This document shows, piece after piece, positions 1 to 9,406 of a stretch of 60,343 nucleotides of DNA; position 1 is the first letter of the stretch; every line of letters begins with the position of its first letter. Below the pieces are notes generated by a model. The model made no database searches. It was not told where the DNA came from and saw nothing but the letters and a program-made list of their open reading frames with translations. The stretch spans positions 1-60,343 of the forward strand of contig JAFMBH010000014.1 in NCBI GenBank assembly GCA_017858735.1, given 5' to 3'. The DNA comes from Bacteroidota bacterium. Its GTDB lineage: Bacteria > Bacteroidota > Bacteroidia > Chitinophagales > Saprospiraceae. Both the position numbers and the translations under genes were made by a program.

Positions 1-2190
1 TGACGTAATAGCAGGCGCTGGTGTTGCTGTTATAAAGGTAAATCCAGCTCTGCTGCCAATACCATTTGATGTGGTTACGCTAACACTACCTGTAGCACCT
101 GCACCAACTACTGCGGTAATACTTGTTGCACTAACCACAGTGAATGAGGTGGCTGGGGTACCGCCAAAACTTACAATTGTTGCTCCCGTAAAATTAGTTC
201 CTGATATAGTTACCGTCTGACCCGTTCCAGCCGAAGTTGGACTGAAGGAACTTATAGTTGGAGGAGCCAGATAAGTGAAACCGCTTTTAGTTATTGCTCC
301 ATTTGCCGTTACAACCCGAACATTTCCAGTTTTACCCGTTCCAACTACTGCCGTAATAGACGTTGCACTAACCACAGTAAATGAAGATGCTGCGGTATTC
401 CCAAATCGAACCGCCGTGACTCCTGTAAAGTTAGTACCCGTTATAGTTACCGTCTGTCCTGTTCCAGCCGAGGTAGGACTAAATGACGTAATCGTCGGAG
501 GAGGTAAATAGGTGAATCCCGCACGCGTACCCGTTCCTGCTGCTGTCGTTACTGATACAGAGCCAGACGCTCCTGCACCAACGGTCGCATTGATGCTCGT
601 TGCACTAACCACAGTAAACGATCTGGCAGCCGTCCCACCAAAGCTCACTGCTGTTGCTCCCGTTAAATTCGTTCCTATAATGTTGACCACCTGACCCGTC
701 TTACCCGATGTTGGGGTAAATGACGTAATAGCAGGCGCTGGTGTTGCTGTTATAAAGGTAAATCCAGCTCTGCTGGCTATGCCATTTGATGTGGTTACAC
801 TCACGGCACCCGTTGTACCTGAAGCAACCACCGCGGTGATGCTAGTTGCACTTACCACGGTAAACGTCGTTGCAGCGGACCCACCAAAGCTAACCGCCGA
901 CGCTCCAGTAAAATTTGTTCCTGTTATGTTAACTACCTGACCCGTCTTACCCGATGTTGGAGTAAATGACGTAATCGTTGGTGTTGGTGTTGCTGTTATA
1001 AAGGTAAATCCAGCTCTGCTGGCTATGCCATTTGATGTGGTTACGCTCACTGCACCCGTTGTACCTGAAGCAACTACTGCGGTGATGCTCGTTGCACTCA
1101 CTACGGTAAATGAGGTGGCTGCAGTACCACCAAAGCTTACCGCGGTCGCTCCCGTAAAGTTCGTTCCCGTTATAGTGACGGTCTGACCCGTACCTGCCGA
1201 GGTGGGACTAAATGATGTAATCGTTGGTGGAGGTAAATAGGTGAAACCTGCCAATGTTCCCGTTCCCGATGCTGTCGTTACTGATACAGAGCCTGACGCT
1301 CCTGCACCAACGGTCGCATTGATGCTCGTTGCACTAACTACGTTAAACGTAGTGGCTGCCCTTCCACCAAAGCTGACAGCCGTCGTTCTCGTGAAATTTG
1401 TTCCCGTTATGTTAACCACCTGACCTGTCTTACCCGATGTTGGAGTAAATGACGTAATCGTAGGTGCTGGTGTTGATGTTATAAAGGTAAATCCAGCTCT
1501 GCTGCTAATGCCATTTGAGGTAGTTACACTCACTGCACCCGTTGTACCTGAAGCAACTACTGCGGTGATGCTCGTTGCACTCACTACGGTAAATGAGGTG
1601 GCTGCAGTACCACCAAAGCTTACCGCGGTCGCTCCCGTAAAGTTCGTTCCCGTTATAGTGACGGTCTGACCCGTACCTGCCGAGGTGGGACTAAATGATG
1701 TAATCGTTGGTGGAGGTAAATAGGTGAAACCTGCCAATGTTCCCGTTCCCGATGCTGTCGTTACTGATACAGAGCCTGACGCTCCTGCACCAACGGTCGC
1801 ATTGATGCTCGTTGCACTAACTACGGTAAACGTAGTTGCAGCGGTCCCACCAAAGCTCACTGCCGTTGCTCCCGTAAAATTCGTTCCTGTTATGTTGACT
1901 ACCTGACCCGTCTTACCCGACGTTGGACTAAATGACGTAATCGTCGGTACTGTATTTATGTAAGTAAATCCTGAAAGAGTTCCCGTTCCTGCAGCATTTG
2001 AAATAGAGACATTACCTGAATTTCCATTTCCAACTATGGCGGTTATACTGGTAGGATTAACGACTGTAAAAGAGCTTGCTGCGGTACCACCAAAGCTGAC
2101 CGATGTTATACCATTAAAATTACTACCGGTTATAGTAACTGTATTGCCCTTCGTTGCCGACGTTGGAGAAAAAGAGGATACAGCAGGAAC
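1..2190 (-). repeat. Tandem TIG-domain coding repeats, about 240 bp each, in a 483-bp higher-order pattern
   Basis: About nine copies of a 240-243 bp unit lie head to tail and in frame. Unit starts can be followed by the motif near 1, 241, 483, 724, 966, 1208, 1449, 1691 and 1931. Two unit types tend to alternate. The stretch 1046-1342 recurs at 1529-1825 (offset 483 bp, two units) and I see no difference over 297 bp. Another stretch near 1-55 recurs at 721-775. Divergence rises toward the propeller end, so the newest duplications are toward the C-terminal side. Confidence 0.9.
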
Positions 2191-4437
2191 TGCAAGTGGC
2201 GTTCCAACATATAGAGGGCTTTCCCACAGTCCTCTTCCATAAGTGGCAGCAATTAATTTCTTATCACTATATCGGATTTCCAAATCAAAAATCTCTACAT
2301 TGGGCAATCCACTATTATATAGAGACCAATCTGTCTGTGTATTATCCTTGTAATAAATACCCACATCCATACCCAGATACAAGGCTCCATTACTGCCTGT
2401 TTGATAAATTATTTTATTCGCTGGAATATTCGGTAAGGTACCTGAGATATTTGTCCAGGATGTTCCCCCATTATTTGAATAATATACCTTTGCGCCTGCC
2501 GTAAAATTGGAATAGGTGGCATAAAGATTATTTGGATTCGTTGGATCAACCATTAAGGATGAAATTTGAGACGATATCGGTGCAGTTACGGTTGTCCAAC
2601 TAATACCCCCATTAATAGTTTTTGCCATGGCTGTGCCCCAGCTAATATAAATCACTAAAGAATTTGAAGGAGCCACCGCAATATTAGAGATAAATTTACC
2701 TGCCGTTTGTCCTGCTGAAATTTTACTCCAGGTAGTTCCCCTATCGGTTGATTTCATTAAATCTGTATATCCCATATAGATGATCGATGGATTAACAGGA
2801 TCCAACAGTACGGGAGTTACCCAGGCACCATCTGTTCCTGTTGAGGGAGTAATGGACGTCCAGCTACTTCCACCATTTGTAGATCGTTGAATATCTCCAT
2901 AATATAAAGTCCCATACATGTAGGAAGCATTGGTTGGATCTATGGCACAATCCATTCCATCGCCCCCTATCTCGTCACTCCAGGTTCCTGTAGTACTTCT
3001 CAATTTGGTGCCATTATCTTGTAAACCCGCTATGACTCTGGTATCAGTTTGTGCGGCACTAGCTCGGTATAATTGACTAATAGCCATTCCGTTGGTTAAA
3101 TCTGTCCAGGATACTCCACTATTTGTGGACCTATAAATACCTCCATCATTCGCTGCGTAAATGGTTGTACTATTCAGAAAAATCAAATCATGATGATCAG
3201 CATGCATAGCGGGCACGGTGGAAGTCTGATACCAATTGGTCATAATTGACCAGGAAGTACCTCCATTAGTTGATTTCCAAGTATTTACACCTCCAACTAT
3301 AATTTGATTTATATCTGTGGGAGATACGGCGATACATATATCATACCATGCTTGTCCACCTGAATCACTGCCATTTGTCTCCCATCCCATTACATTGGGA
3401 GTTGAAGAACGAAGCGTATATGTCAAACCGCCGTCAACAGATGCATAAAAACCTTTAAAACCATTGCTTGTATTTGAAACCAGGGCGGCAACGAAATTTG
3501 GATTTGAGGCACTAACAGCCAAAGCAATTCTTCCTGTACTGCTTATAGTTGTCACCAAAACCCAGGTGGCACCTCCATCAGTTGATCGATAGAAACCTCC
3601 TTTAGTTACTGCCACCATATTGGAAGCTGACAATGCCTCTATATCATAAAATTGACCACTTGCTACTACTTTTGTCCAGCTTGTACCTCCATTCGCCGTT
3701 CTATATAACCCGCCATTGGTACCAGCGAGTAATATATTCGGATCAGTCGCATGAGGTTGCAACTTATAAATAACAGTACCTGGAGTAAAAGTAAGACCTG
3801 TTGTATTCCAGGAAATTCCACCATCTATACTTTTTAAAACCCCGTAAGAGTAGGTATCCGATCCATCGCCATCACCAGTTGCCAGATACATTATATTGGT
3901 GTTTGTAGGATTAATTACCAGACCAGAGGTACCTATCGAAGCCAAATTATCTGTCAAGGGAATCCAGGAACTACCTCCGTTAGACGTTTTCCAGAGTCCT
4001 CCTCCAGCAGTACAAGCGAAAATTATATTTGTATTTGTGGGATGAAAAGTTAATCTGTTGATTCTTCCAATACCTGCATAGCCGCCTGTAGAAGAATTAG
4101 GACCAAGACTCGTCCATGAAGAACCTGGAACCACCACTGAAAGAGATTTTTCAGTTTGATAAAGTTCCCAGTTTTTTTGAACTAAATTCGCTGGTGGAAA
4201 GGATCCATCCGGAAAAACACGTTGATCCCAATATTTTTCCCATCTTTTAAATGCCTTGAAACCTTTTCCTTTTTGGGTTTTAACTGCATTCAAAACAGCA
4301 TCTCCCGACGTTTTCATCCTGTAAAAATTAGGAGCTACCGTACTGGAAACCTCCGCCCAGGGTTGAGCAACAACTGAATATACATTCAAGAAAAGAATAT
4401 TTAAAACAATTGTGCAGACGTAAAATAAATTCTTCAT
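1..4437 (-). CDS. Secreted BNR/VPS10-like beta-propeller protein with TIG repeats (C-terminus off left edge)
   Basis: The reading frame is open from an ATG at 4437 to the left edge (1479 codons) with no stop. The N-terminus is a signal peptide ending near residue 25 (hydrophobic run, then SVVAQ). Residues of about 100-745 contain repeated BNR/sortilin-type motifs such as GGTSWTKV, GGSSWTSI and WKTSNGG, alternating with DPTNPN or NPTNTN strands, as in the propellers of Bacteroidota VPS10-like proteins. From about residue 750 the protein becomes a string of TIG (IPT) immunoglobulin-like domains of about 80 residues, with motifs TITSFSPTSG, ITGTNFTG and VSFGGTAA. Proteins of this build usually end in a type IX secretion sorting domain, which would lie outside the window. 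It is likely a surface adhesin or exo-acting protein; the ligand is unknown. The gene is separate from the polysaccharide operon upstream of it. Confidence 0.85.
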   Translation of the reverse strand, partial: MKNLFYVCTIVLNILFLNVYSVVAQPWAEVSSTVAPNFYRMKTSGDAVLNAVKTQKGKGFKAFKRWEKYWDQRVFPDGSFPPANLVQKNWELYQTEKSLSVVVPGSSWTSLGPNSSTGGYAGIGRINRLTFHPTNTNIIFACTAGGGLWKTSNGGSSWIPLTDNLASIGTSGLVINPTNTNIMYLATGDGDGSDTYSYGVLKSIDGGISWNTTGLTFTPGTVIYKLQPHATDPNILLAGTNGGLYRTANGGTSWTKVVASGQFYDIEALSASNMVAVTKGGFYRSTDGGATWVLVTTISSTGRIALAVSASNPNFVAALVSNTSNGFKGFYASVDGGLTYTLRSSTPNVMGWETNGSDSGGQAWYDICIAVSPTDINQIIVGGVNTWKSTNGGTSWSIMTNWYQTSTVPAMHADHHDLIFLNSTTIYAANDGGIYRSTNSGVSWTDLTNGMAISQLYRASAAQTDTRVIAGLQDNGTKLRSTTGTWSDEIGGDGMDCAIDPTNASYMYGTLYYGDIQRSTNGGSSWTSITPSTGTDGAWVTPVLLDPVNPSIIYMGYTDLMKSTDRGTTWSKISAGQTAGKFISNIAVAPSNSLVIYISWGTAMAKTINGGISWTTVTAPISSQISSLMVDPTNPNNLYATYSNFTAGAKVYYSNNGGTSWTNISGTLPNIPANKIIYQTGSNGALYLGMDVGIYYKDNTQTDWSLYNSGLPNVEIFDLEIRYSDKKLIAATYGRGLWESPLYVGTPLAVPAVSSFSPTSATKGNTVTITGSNFNGITSVSFGGTAASSFTVVNPTSITAIVGNGNSGNVSISNAAGTGTLSGFTYINTVPTITSFSPTSGKTGQVVNITGTNFTGATAVSFGGTAATTFTVVSATSINATVGAGASGSVSVTTASGTGTLAGFTYLPPPTITSFSPTSAGTGQTVTITGTNFTGATAVSFGGTAATSFTVVSATSITAVVASGTTGAVSVTTSNGISSRAGFTFITSTPAPTITSFTPTSGKTGQVVNITGTNFTRTTAVSFGGRAATTFNVVSATSINATVGAGASGSVSVTTASGTGTLAGFTYLPPPTITSFSPTSAGTGQTVTITGTNFTGATAVSFGGTAATSFTVVSATSITAVVASGTTGAVSVTTSNGIASRAGFTFITATPTPTITSFTPTSGKTGQVVNITGTNFTGASAVSFGGSAATTFTVVSATSITAVVASGTTGAVSVTTSNGIASRAGFTFITATPAPAITSFTPTSGKTGQVVNIIGTNLTGATAVSFGGTAARSFTVVSATSINATVGAGASGSVSVTTAAGTGTRAGFTYLPPPTITSFSPTSAGTGQTVTITGTNFTGVTAVRFGNTAASSFTVVSATSITAVVGTGKTGNVRVVTANGAITKSGFTYLAPPTISSFSPTSAGTGQTVTISGTNFTGATIVSFGGTPATSFTVVSATSITAVVGAGATGSVSVTTSNGIGSRAGFTFITATPAPAITS

Positions 4438-4472
4438 TAATTTAATTTAGCTGGGTTAAAAAGAGGGAAAAT

Positions 4473-4500
4473 GCAGAATGCTAAAGTTAACAAATTCTGC
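4473..4500 (-). terminator. Possible terminator hairpin after the polysaccharide operon
   Basis: GCAGAAT (4473-4479) and ATTCTGC (4494-4500) form a 7-bp inverted repeat with a 14-nt loop. It sits just downstream of the last gene of the minus-strand polysaccharide operon and is followed on that strand by a T-rich tract. The stem is short, so this is tentative. Confidence 0.35.
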
Positions 4501-4515
4501 GTAAAAAGTTCAATT

Positions 4516-5484
4516 TCAATCACTTTTAATTTGAATACCCTTCATTAAAAACTTACCAAATATTTTGCTGGATAGTTTAAAAATGATTTTGCTAAGGATA
4601 ACGATAATTTTTTCGAATGTATTATTATTTGAAAATTTAAAATATAAATTTAGCCATACAGAGTTACATTCCAAATTATTAATAGCCAGCTGTCTTTTAT
4701 CTTTAATATTAGCAAAATGGCAGATACGAACCAGCTTAGCGCCAATTAAAGTATCAAGCCAAAATGGAAATAATTTGGGCATTAATTTTTTAATGTATAA
4801 CAATTCATTTATTTCAACATCTGGCTTATTAAAGTAAAGATTCGTAAGATTATGTTCGCCGGCATTTCTCCAAATCAAAGGTTTATCATAATATTCAAAA
4901 AAACCAATATCATGAATAAGATTCAAATAATAGGCGACATCTACCAACCAGATTAAATTTTTATCATAAGGTTTACTACATTCCCTTTTAATCAAAGTAA
5001 CACTTGGAACCCCTAAGCAATTACCAAAGGCTAAAATTCCCGGATATTTTTCCAGCAACCAAAGGCCCCTTGGAAGCAAAATGGTACAAAATCTATCTAC
5101 AGGAGGTGACGGATGCACTGGCGCTCCCGCAATCCAGTTTTTATTTGTTTTTAAGGCTAAGACGTATAAATTTTGCAAAGTAAATTCATCAAAAAGAGCA
5201 TCGTCATGATGGAGTATTTTTATCCATTTACCACGGGATTGATTAAGCGTAAAATTCCAATTTTCAGGACTACCCAGGGAAGGGATTTGCCGAAAATACT
5301 TTAATTTTCCATGAAAGTCATAAGAATGAACCAGCTTATAAACCTCCTCAGATGTTGAATCATCTGAAAATATAATTTCATAATCGGTAAAAAGCTGCTT
5401 TTGGATAGAATCCAAGGTTTGTTTTAGAAAAAAAACTTGTTCATAAGCAGGTAAACAAATGGAAAAAAAAGGAGTAGATTCCAT
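4516..5484 (-). CDS. Glycosyltransferase family 2
   Basis: 322 residues with an N-terminal GT-A fold: FFSICLPAYEQ at the start, then a nucleotide-binding acidic patch (IIFSDDSTSEE) and HHDDALF as the likely DxD metal-binding motif near residue 90. No membrane segments are evident, so it is probably a cytoplasmic or membrane-associated enzyme adding a sugar from a nucleotide donor to a lipid-linked intermediate. It is the last gene of the polysaccharide operon, 29 bp after the epimerase gene. Donor and acceptor cannot be read from the sequence. Confidence 0.85.
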   Translation of the reverse strand: MESTPFFSICLPAYEQVFFLKQTLDSIQKQLFTDYEIIFSDDSTSEEVYKLVHSYDFHGKLKYFRQIPSLGSPENWNFTLNQSRGKWIKILHHDDALFDEFTLQNLYVLALKTNKNWIAGAPVHPSPPVDRFCTILLPRGLWLLEKYPGILAFGNCLGVPSVTLIKRECSKPYDKNLIWLVDVAYYLNLIHDIGFFEYYDKPLIWRNAGEHNLTNLYFNKPDVEINELLYIKKLMPKLFPFWLDTLIGAKLVRICHFANIKDKRQLAINNLECNSVWLNLYFKFSNNNTFEKIIVILSKIIFKLSSKIFGKFLMKGIQIKSD

Positions 5485-5513
5485 TTAAATAAAATTTAAT
5501 AAATAACCTCTCA

Positions 5514-6602
5514 TTAAGCCAGCTTTTCTATTATAGATATGATTCTTGATCCTGTTTGACCATCCCATAGCGGAGGAATAGCTCCTTTTTTCCAATGTCC
5601 ACTTAAAAGTTTTTCCATAGCCGGAGCTATTGATTCAGGATTAGTCCCCAGCAAAACATTGGTGCCAATAGATATGGTTTCTGGTCGTTCTGTATTTGCT
5701 CTGAGGGTCATACATGGAATACCAAAAACAGTTGTTTCTTCTGTAATTCCACCAGAATCGGTGATCACTGCTTTAGCATGTTGCACCAGATAATTGAATC
5801 TCAGATAGGATTGAGGTTCAATCAGTATCAAATTATCAGCATCGATAGTTAGCTTATTTAATACTTGTCTGGTTCTGGGATGAACAGGAAAAATAATTTT
5901 AAGACCTTTTGCAGTTTTAATAAGTTCTTCAATTAAAAACTTCAAATTTTCCTCCTGATCTACATTTGCTGGTCTGTGCAAAGTCATGACGAGATATTCA
6001 CCAGACATCAAATTTGCAACATCCCAAACTTCCGGTTTTACGAATCTCGATGTATTAGCTAACAGGGTATCAATCATAGTATTACCAACAAAATGTATTT
6101 TATCATCTTCGATGCCAGCCTTCCTAAGATTTTCATTTGCTATTTCAGAAGTGGTGAAATAATAATCTGTAATACTATCTGTCACTAATCTATTAATTTC
6201 CTCAGGCATAGATAAATCACCAGATCGAATACCGCCTTCGACATGAGCTACTTTTATATTCATTTTTTTCGCTACAATAGCACAAGCCATTGTAGAGGTA
6301 ACGTCACCTACAACCAAACATAAATCAGAAGGGGATGACATTAATAATTTTTCATATCCAATCATTATTTTGGCCGTTTGCTCCGCCTGCGTTCCACCAC
6401 CTGCCCCCAGATTAACATCAGGTTCAGGCAACCCCAATTCCTCAAAAAAGGAATCGCTCATATTTTTATCAAAATGCTGACCTGTATGAACAAGTCTGAA
6501 GGAAATAATATATTCTTCTGATTTTCTATCATTTATGGCCTTAATGATAGGAGCAATTTTCATGAAATTAGGTCTGGCGCCTGCGATTAAATCAATTAAC
6601 AT
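5514..6602 (-). CDS. wecB: UDP-N-acetylglucosamine 2-epimerase (non-hydrolysing)
   Basis: 362 residues, the normal length for WecB/MnaA. It interconverts UDP-GlcNAc and UDP-ManNAc in the cytoplasm. Family landmarks are GARPNFMKIAP at the N-terminus, VVGDVTSTMACAIVA, HVEGGIRSGD and PEEINR in the first Rossmann domain, TLHRPANVD in the middle, and SGGITEE with PCMTLRANTERPE in the UDP-binding C-terminal half. The 'HR-N' loop is present as HRPAN. It lies between two glycosyltransferase genes, so ManNAc or a derivative is probably a component of the polymer made by this operon. No ManNAc dehydrogenase is in the window. Confidence 0.92.
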   Translation of the reverse strand: MLIDLIAGARPNFMKIAPIIKAINDRKSEEYIISFRLVHTGQHFDKNMSDSFFEELGLPEPDVNLGAGGGTQAEQTAKIMIGYEKLLMSSPSDLCLVVGDVTSTMACAIVAKKMNIKVAHVEGGIRSGDLSMPEEINRLVTDSITDYYFTTSEIANENLRKAGIEDDKIHFVGNTMIDTLLANTSRFVKPEVWDVANLMSGEYLVMTLHRPANVDQEENLKFLIEELIKTAKGLKIIFPVHPRTRQVLNKLTIDADNLILIEPQSYLRFNYLVQHAKAVITDSGGITEETTVFGIPCMTLRANTERPETISIGTNVLLGTNPESIAPAMEKLLSGHWKKGAIPPLWDGQTGSRIISIIEKLA

Positions 6603-6630
6603 GATAAAATTAATTTAGTATTTTAAAAAA

Positions 6631-7569
6631 TCAATTTGGTTTATGGATTAAATCTTTGAGAAATCTTTTACGTTTATAAATCTTTTTAAAACTATCGATG
6701 AGCCAATTTTGCCAATGATAGTCTTTAAAAAATACAAATTTATAGGTACTTTTAATTAAATCTGCCAGTGTAACTAACCAAATCTCCATGAAAGTCTTAA
6801 TAATCAATAGGTATAAAGGAAAACCAGTGAGATCTCTTTTAAACACAGCCTGACTTTTTCCCAATGCGTCTGCGGCATCAAAGTACCATTTAAGGTTAAG
6901 CTTATGTGGCAACATGTGGTGATAAAGCTTAAGTTCGGGATCATACCCAACGGGGATGCCCCTTTCATGTAACTGATATTGAAGGTAGGTTTCCTCACCG
7001 TAACCAACCACATCACCTTTCATTCCGACACGAGGATCAAAACCACCCATATCAAAAAGCAATTTTTTTTCAATAATAAAAGAAAAACCTGTAACACACT
7101 CTTTTTTCTTAGCATTAACTTGTTGAATAGAAACATAAGACAAGCGAAATTGAAGATAAGAATCCTTTACCCAATGAGGCTTTTCTGTTTCATAATGCGG
7201 AATATCAATACCTCCCCAACATTTGAATCCGTATTTATTTTTTACATAAAAAACTCTATCCAAATAGGTAGGAGGAATGATTACATCATCATCCAGGAAT
7301 ATCAGAAATTCGCCATTTGCAAATTTACTTCCCGTGTTTCTTGCATTACTTAGCCATCGATCATTTTCTGTTACATATATAAAAAAAGGCCAGATGGATG
7401 CATAGGATTGCGCAACTTCCTCCGTATTATCCGTTGAATTATTATTAACAATAATAACTTCATAATTCTCTATTGGGAACGACTGTTCTGCCAACGAAGT
7501 CAAACATTGTGCTAAGATTTTTGCGCGATTATAAGTGCAAATAATAATGGAAAATTCCAATAGAAACAA
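6631..7569 (-). CDS. Glycosyltransferase family 2 with galactosyltransferase-type C-terminal domain
   Basis: 312 residues. The N-terminus has FSIIICTYNRA, NNNSTDNTEE and the metal-binding FLDDDV motif near residue 92. The middle contains GGFDPRVG followed by GYGEETYLQ, the ED-type catalytic motif of the GT2 plus Glyco_transf_7C arrangement. A hydrophobic patch at about 250-275 may tether it to the membrane. The start used is a TTG at 7569; another TTG lies three codons further in. It sits 23 bp after the YfhO-like gene and 28 bp before wecB, in the same operon. Confidence 0.87.
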   Translation of the reverse strand: MFLLEFSIIICTYNRAKILAQCLTSLAEQSFPIENYEVIIVNNNSTDNTEEVAQSYASIWPFFIYVTENDRWLSNARNTGSKFANGEFLIFLDDDVIIPPTYLDRVFYVKNKYGFKCWGGIDIPHYETEKPHWVKDSYLQFRLSYVSIQQVNAKKKECVTGFSFIIEKKLLFDMGGFDPRVGMKGDVVGYGEETYLQYQLHERGIPVGYDPELKLYHHMLPHKLNLKWYFDAADALGKSQAVFKRDLTGFPLYLLIIKTFMEIWLVTLADLIKSTYKFVFFKDYHWQNWLIDSFKKIYKRKRFLKDLIHKPN

Positions 7570-7592
7570 TTAAAAATGAATAAAAACCAAAT

Positions 7593-9386
7593 CTACCCTA
7601 ATTCTTTAGCAGTGTGAATGGAATTTTGATAATTATTGGGTGATGAAACATCCAATAGCAGAGATATTGAAGTAAATTTATCTCTGGCAATATATCTTTT
7701 CCCAATTTGCCAAAGGTCACCTATCATCAATAGGACCAAAAGGGCAATAACCAAATTACTTTTTAATGTCTTATTCACAGAAAACCAAAGTAACAATGCA
7801 GCCAAACTGACAAGCAGTAAGGTTCTGAGAGCATCCAACCTCTGCAGTATTTTTCGGGCATCAAACAACTCCTCCTGCATGTAACCCATTTGAACCATTT
7901 CAGGATCCCTGCTTCCATAAAATTCAAAAAAGAAGCCTCCAATAAGAAGAAAAAAAAGCGCAATACCACCACAGAAATAGAAAGCATTTTTAAGTGCTTT
8001 TAATTTAACCTCCTTTCCAATTTCACCAAAGAGAAATTGAGATACACTATAAATAGCCAGGACATTTATAAAAATAGTCGTTACTCCCCATATTGAATTA
8101 GGCGCCCGAAATTTATTATAAAAAGGAAGATAATCGAATAAAAATTCATTTATAAAACCTAAATACTTACCAAAGGACAAAATTATGGTGAGAAGAATAG
8201 CAAAAGCTAACGATTTCGTTAGCATATCTTTAGGTAAAAACAAGCCCAGGTTAGCCAGAAAAACGATGATTGCTCCAACGTAAACAGGGCCATTTGTTGA
8301 TTTTAAGGTTCCCCAATATAGATTGAACCGTAAGTCTGGAATAATATTAATTTTTGCTAATTTAGAAGAGGAAGGTAAAAATTCTTTTTCACTACCCCCG
8401 ACAAAACCAGGAATATAGGCTGAAATAATATCTTTCCAACCGAAACTCCAAAGCATAGCATTATCATAACTCAAACCTCCTTTATCACTGCTTTGCTCCG
8501 AGGCATCAGGAAATTTCAACGCTGACATATTGGGGTTAGACAAACTTGCCGCAATCTCTTTTACTTTTTCAGGATTATTAATAACTGTGGTTCCCCTCAC
8601 CGTTTCCTTACTCATTTCATATACCGGCCACATTATGTTTAAGTTAGATAATATACTAATTAACAATCCAACAAACAATCCCAAACTTGCTTTACCAAAA
8701 GGCAACATGGTTCGATTTTTAAAACTTTTAAAGCCTTCCATCACATAAATAATGAGGAGGGCCAAAAAGAGATAATAAGTCATTTGAATATGATTCATAG
8801 CAAGCATTAAGCTCAATCCAACAGAAAAAAGAGTTACTCCGACGATGAATCTATTTTTAAACACAGCAATAAATCCCATGATAACAAGAGGCGCATAACT
8901 TAGCACAGCAAGTTTAGTCATGTGACCGCTCTCTAATAGAATTAAATTATTGGTTGAAAAAGCCATAGTAAATGCGCCTACAAAAGAGAGAAAGGTTGGA
9001 ATGGACAGGAAAAGAAAGAAAGCGTAAGCTATCGCTGAAAAAATAAACATACGCCCAATGGGAGTCCATTTATTAGGAATAAGATCATTTAAAATATTAC
9101 CCTTATCATCATTATGAATCAAATAAATGGGCATTCCACCTAACATATTATCTGTCCAAAGAGATTGATCAATAGTCCCATTAAAATTATCTGAATATTT
9201 ACTCACAATAGACTGATTGTCCGTATTTTCATTAAACCGGGTAATATATTCAAACTGATTTATATCCTCTTGTTTGAGTTTTTTGCCATTAACCAATGGA
9301 GAGAAAAAAAGTACATTTAATGCAAATAAACCCAATAGCGCAACCAAGTGCGGTTGGAAAATTCTGGTTAACTTTTTAATGTCCAT
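7593..9386 (-). CDS. YfhO-like polytopic membrane protein, short form
   Basis: 597 residues with about a dozen hydrophobic helices after an N-terminal extracytoplasmic segment (GKKLKQEDINQFEY and WTDNMLGGMPIYL). These motifs and the block SFGWKDIISAYIPGF are characteristic of Bacteroidota YfhO-family proteins, which resemble GT-C glycosyltransferases and may glycosylate cell-wall or surface polymers. Homologues normally continue for some 200 residues after the last helix with a periplasmic domain; here the protein stops about 30 residues after GDLWQIGKRYIARD. The next gene begins 24 bp later, so the C-terminal domain seems to be missing rather than shifted into another frame. Inside the polysaccharide operon. 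Confidence 0.75.
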   Translation of the reverse strand: MDIKKLTRIFQPHLVALLGLFALNVLFFSPLVNGKKLKQEDINQFEYITRFNENTDNQSIVSKYSDNFNGTIDQSLWTDNMLGGMPIYLIHNDDKGNILNDLIPNKWTPIGRMFIFSAIAYAFFLFLSIPTFLSFVGAFTMAFSTNNLILLESGHMTKLAVLSYAPLVIMGFIAVFKNRFIVGVTLFSVGLSLMLAMNHIQMTYYLFLALLIIYVMEGFKSFKNRTMLPFGKASLGLFVGLLISILSNLNIMWPVYEMSKETVRGTTVINNPEKVKEIAASLSNPNMSALKFPDASEQSSDKGGLSYDNAMLWSFGWKDIISAYIPGFVGGSEKEFLPSSSKLAKINIIPDLRFNLYWGTLKSTNGPVYVGAIIVFLANLGLFLPKDMLTKSLAFAILLTIILSFGKYLGFINEFLFDYLPFYNKFRAPNSIWGVTTIFINVLAIYSVSQFLFGEIGKEVKLKALKNAFYFCGGIALFFLLIGGFFFEFYGSRDPEMVQMGYMQEELFDARKILQRLDALRTLLLVSLAALLLWFSVNKTLKSNLVIALLVLLMIGDLWQIGKRYIARDKFTSISLLLDVSSPNNYQNSIHTAKELG

Positions 9387-9406
9387 ATTTAAAAATTTAA
9401 AAGATA

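Noticed and set aside
1-2190. Possible CRISPR or satellite array
   Set aside because: Units are about 240 bp, contiguous and protein-coding without spacers; the repeat is a protein-domain repeat.
275-2504. Several plus-strand frames across the TIG array
   Set aside because: They repeat with the TIG unit and are the antisense shadow of the minus-strand coding repeats; the minus strand carries a signal peptide and domain motifs.
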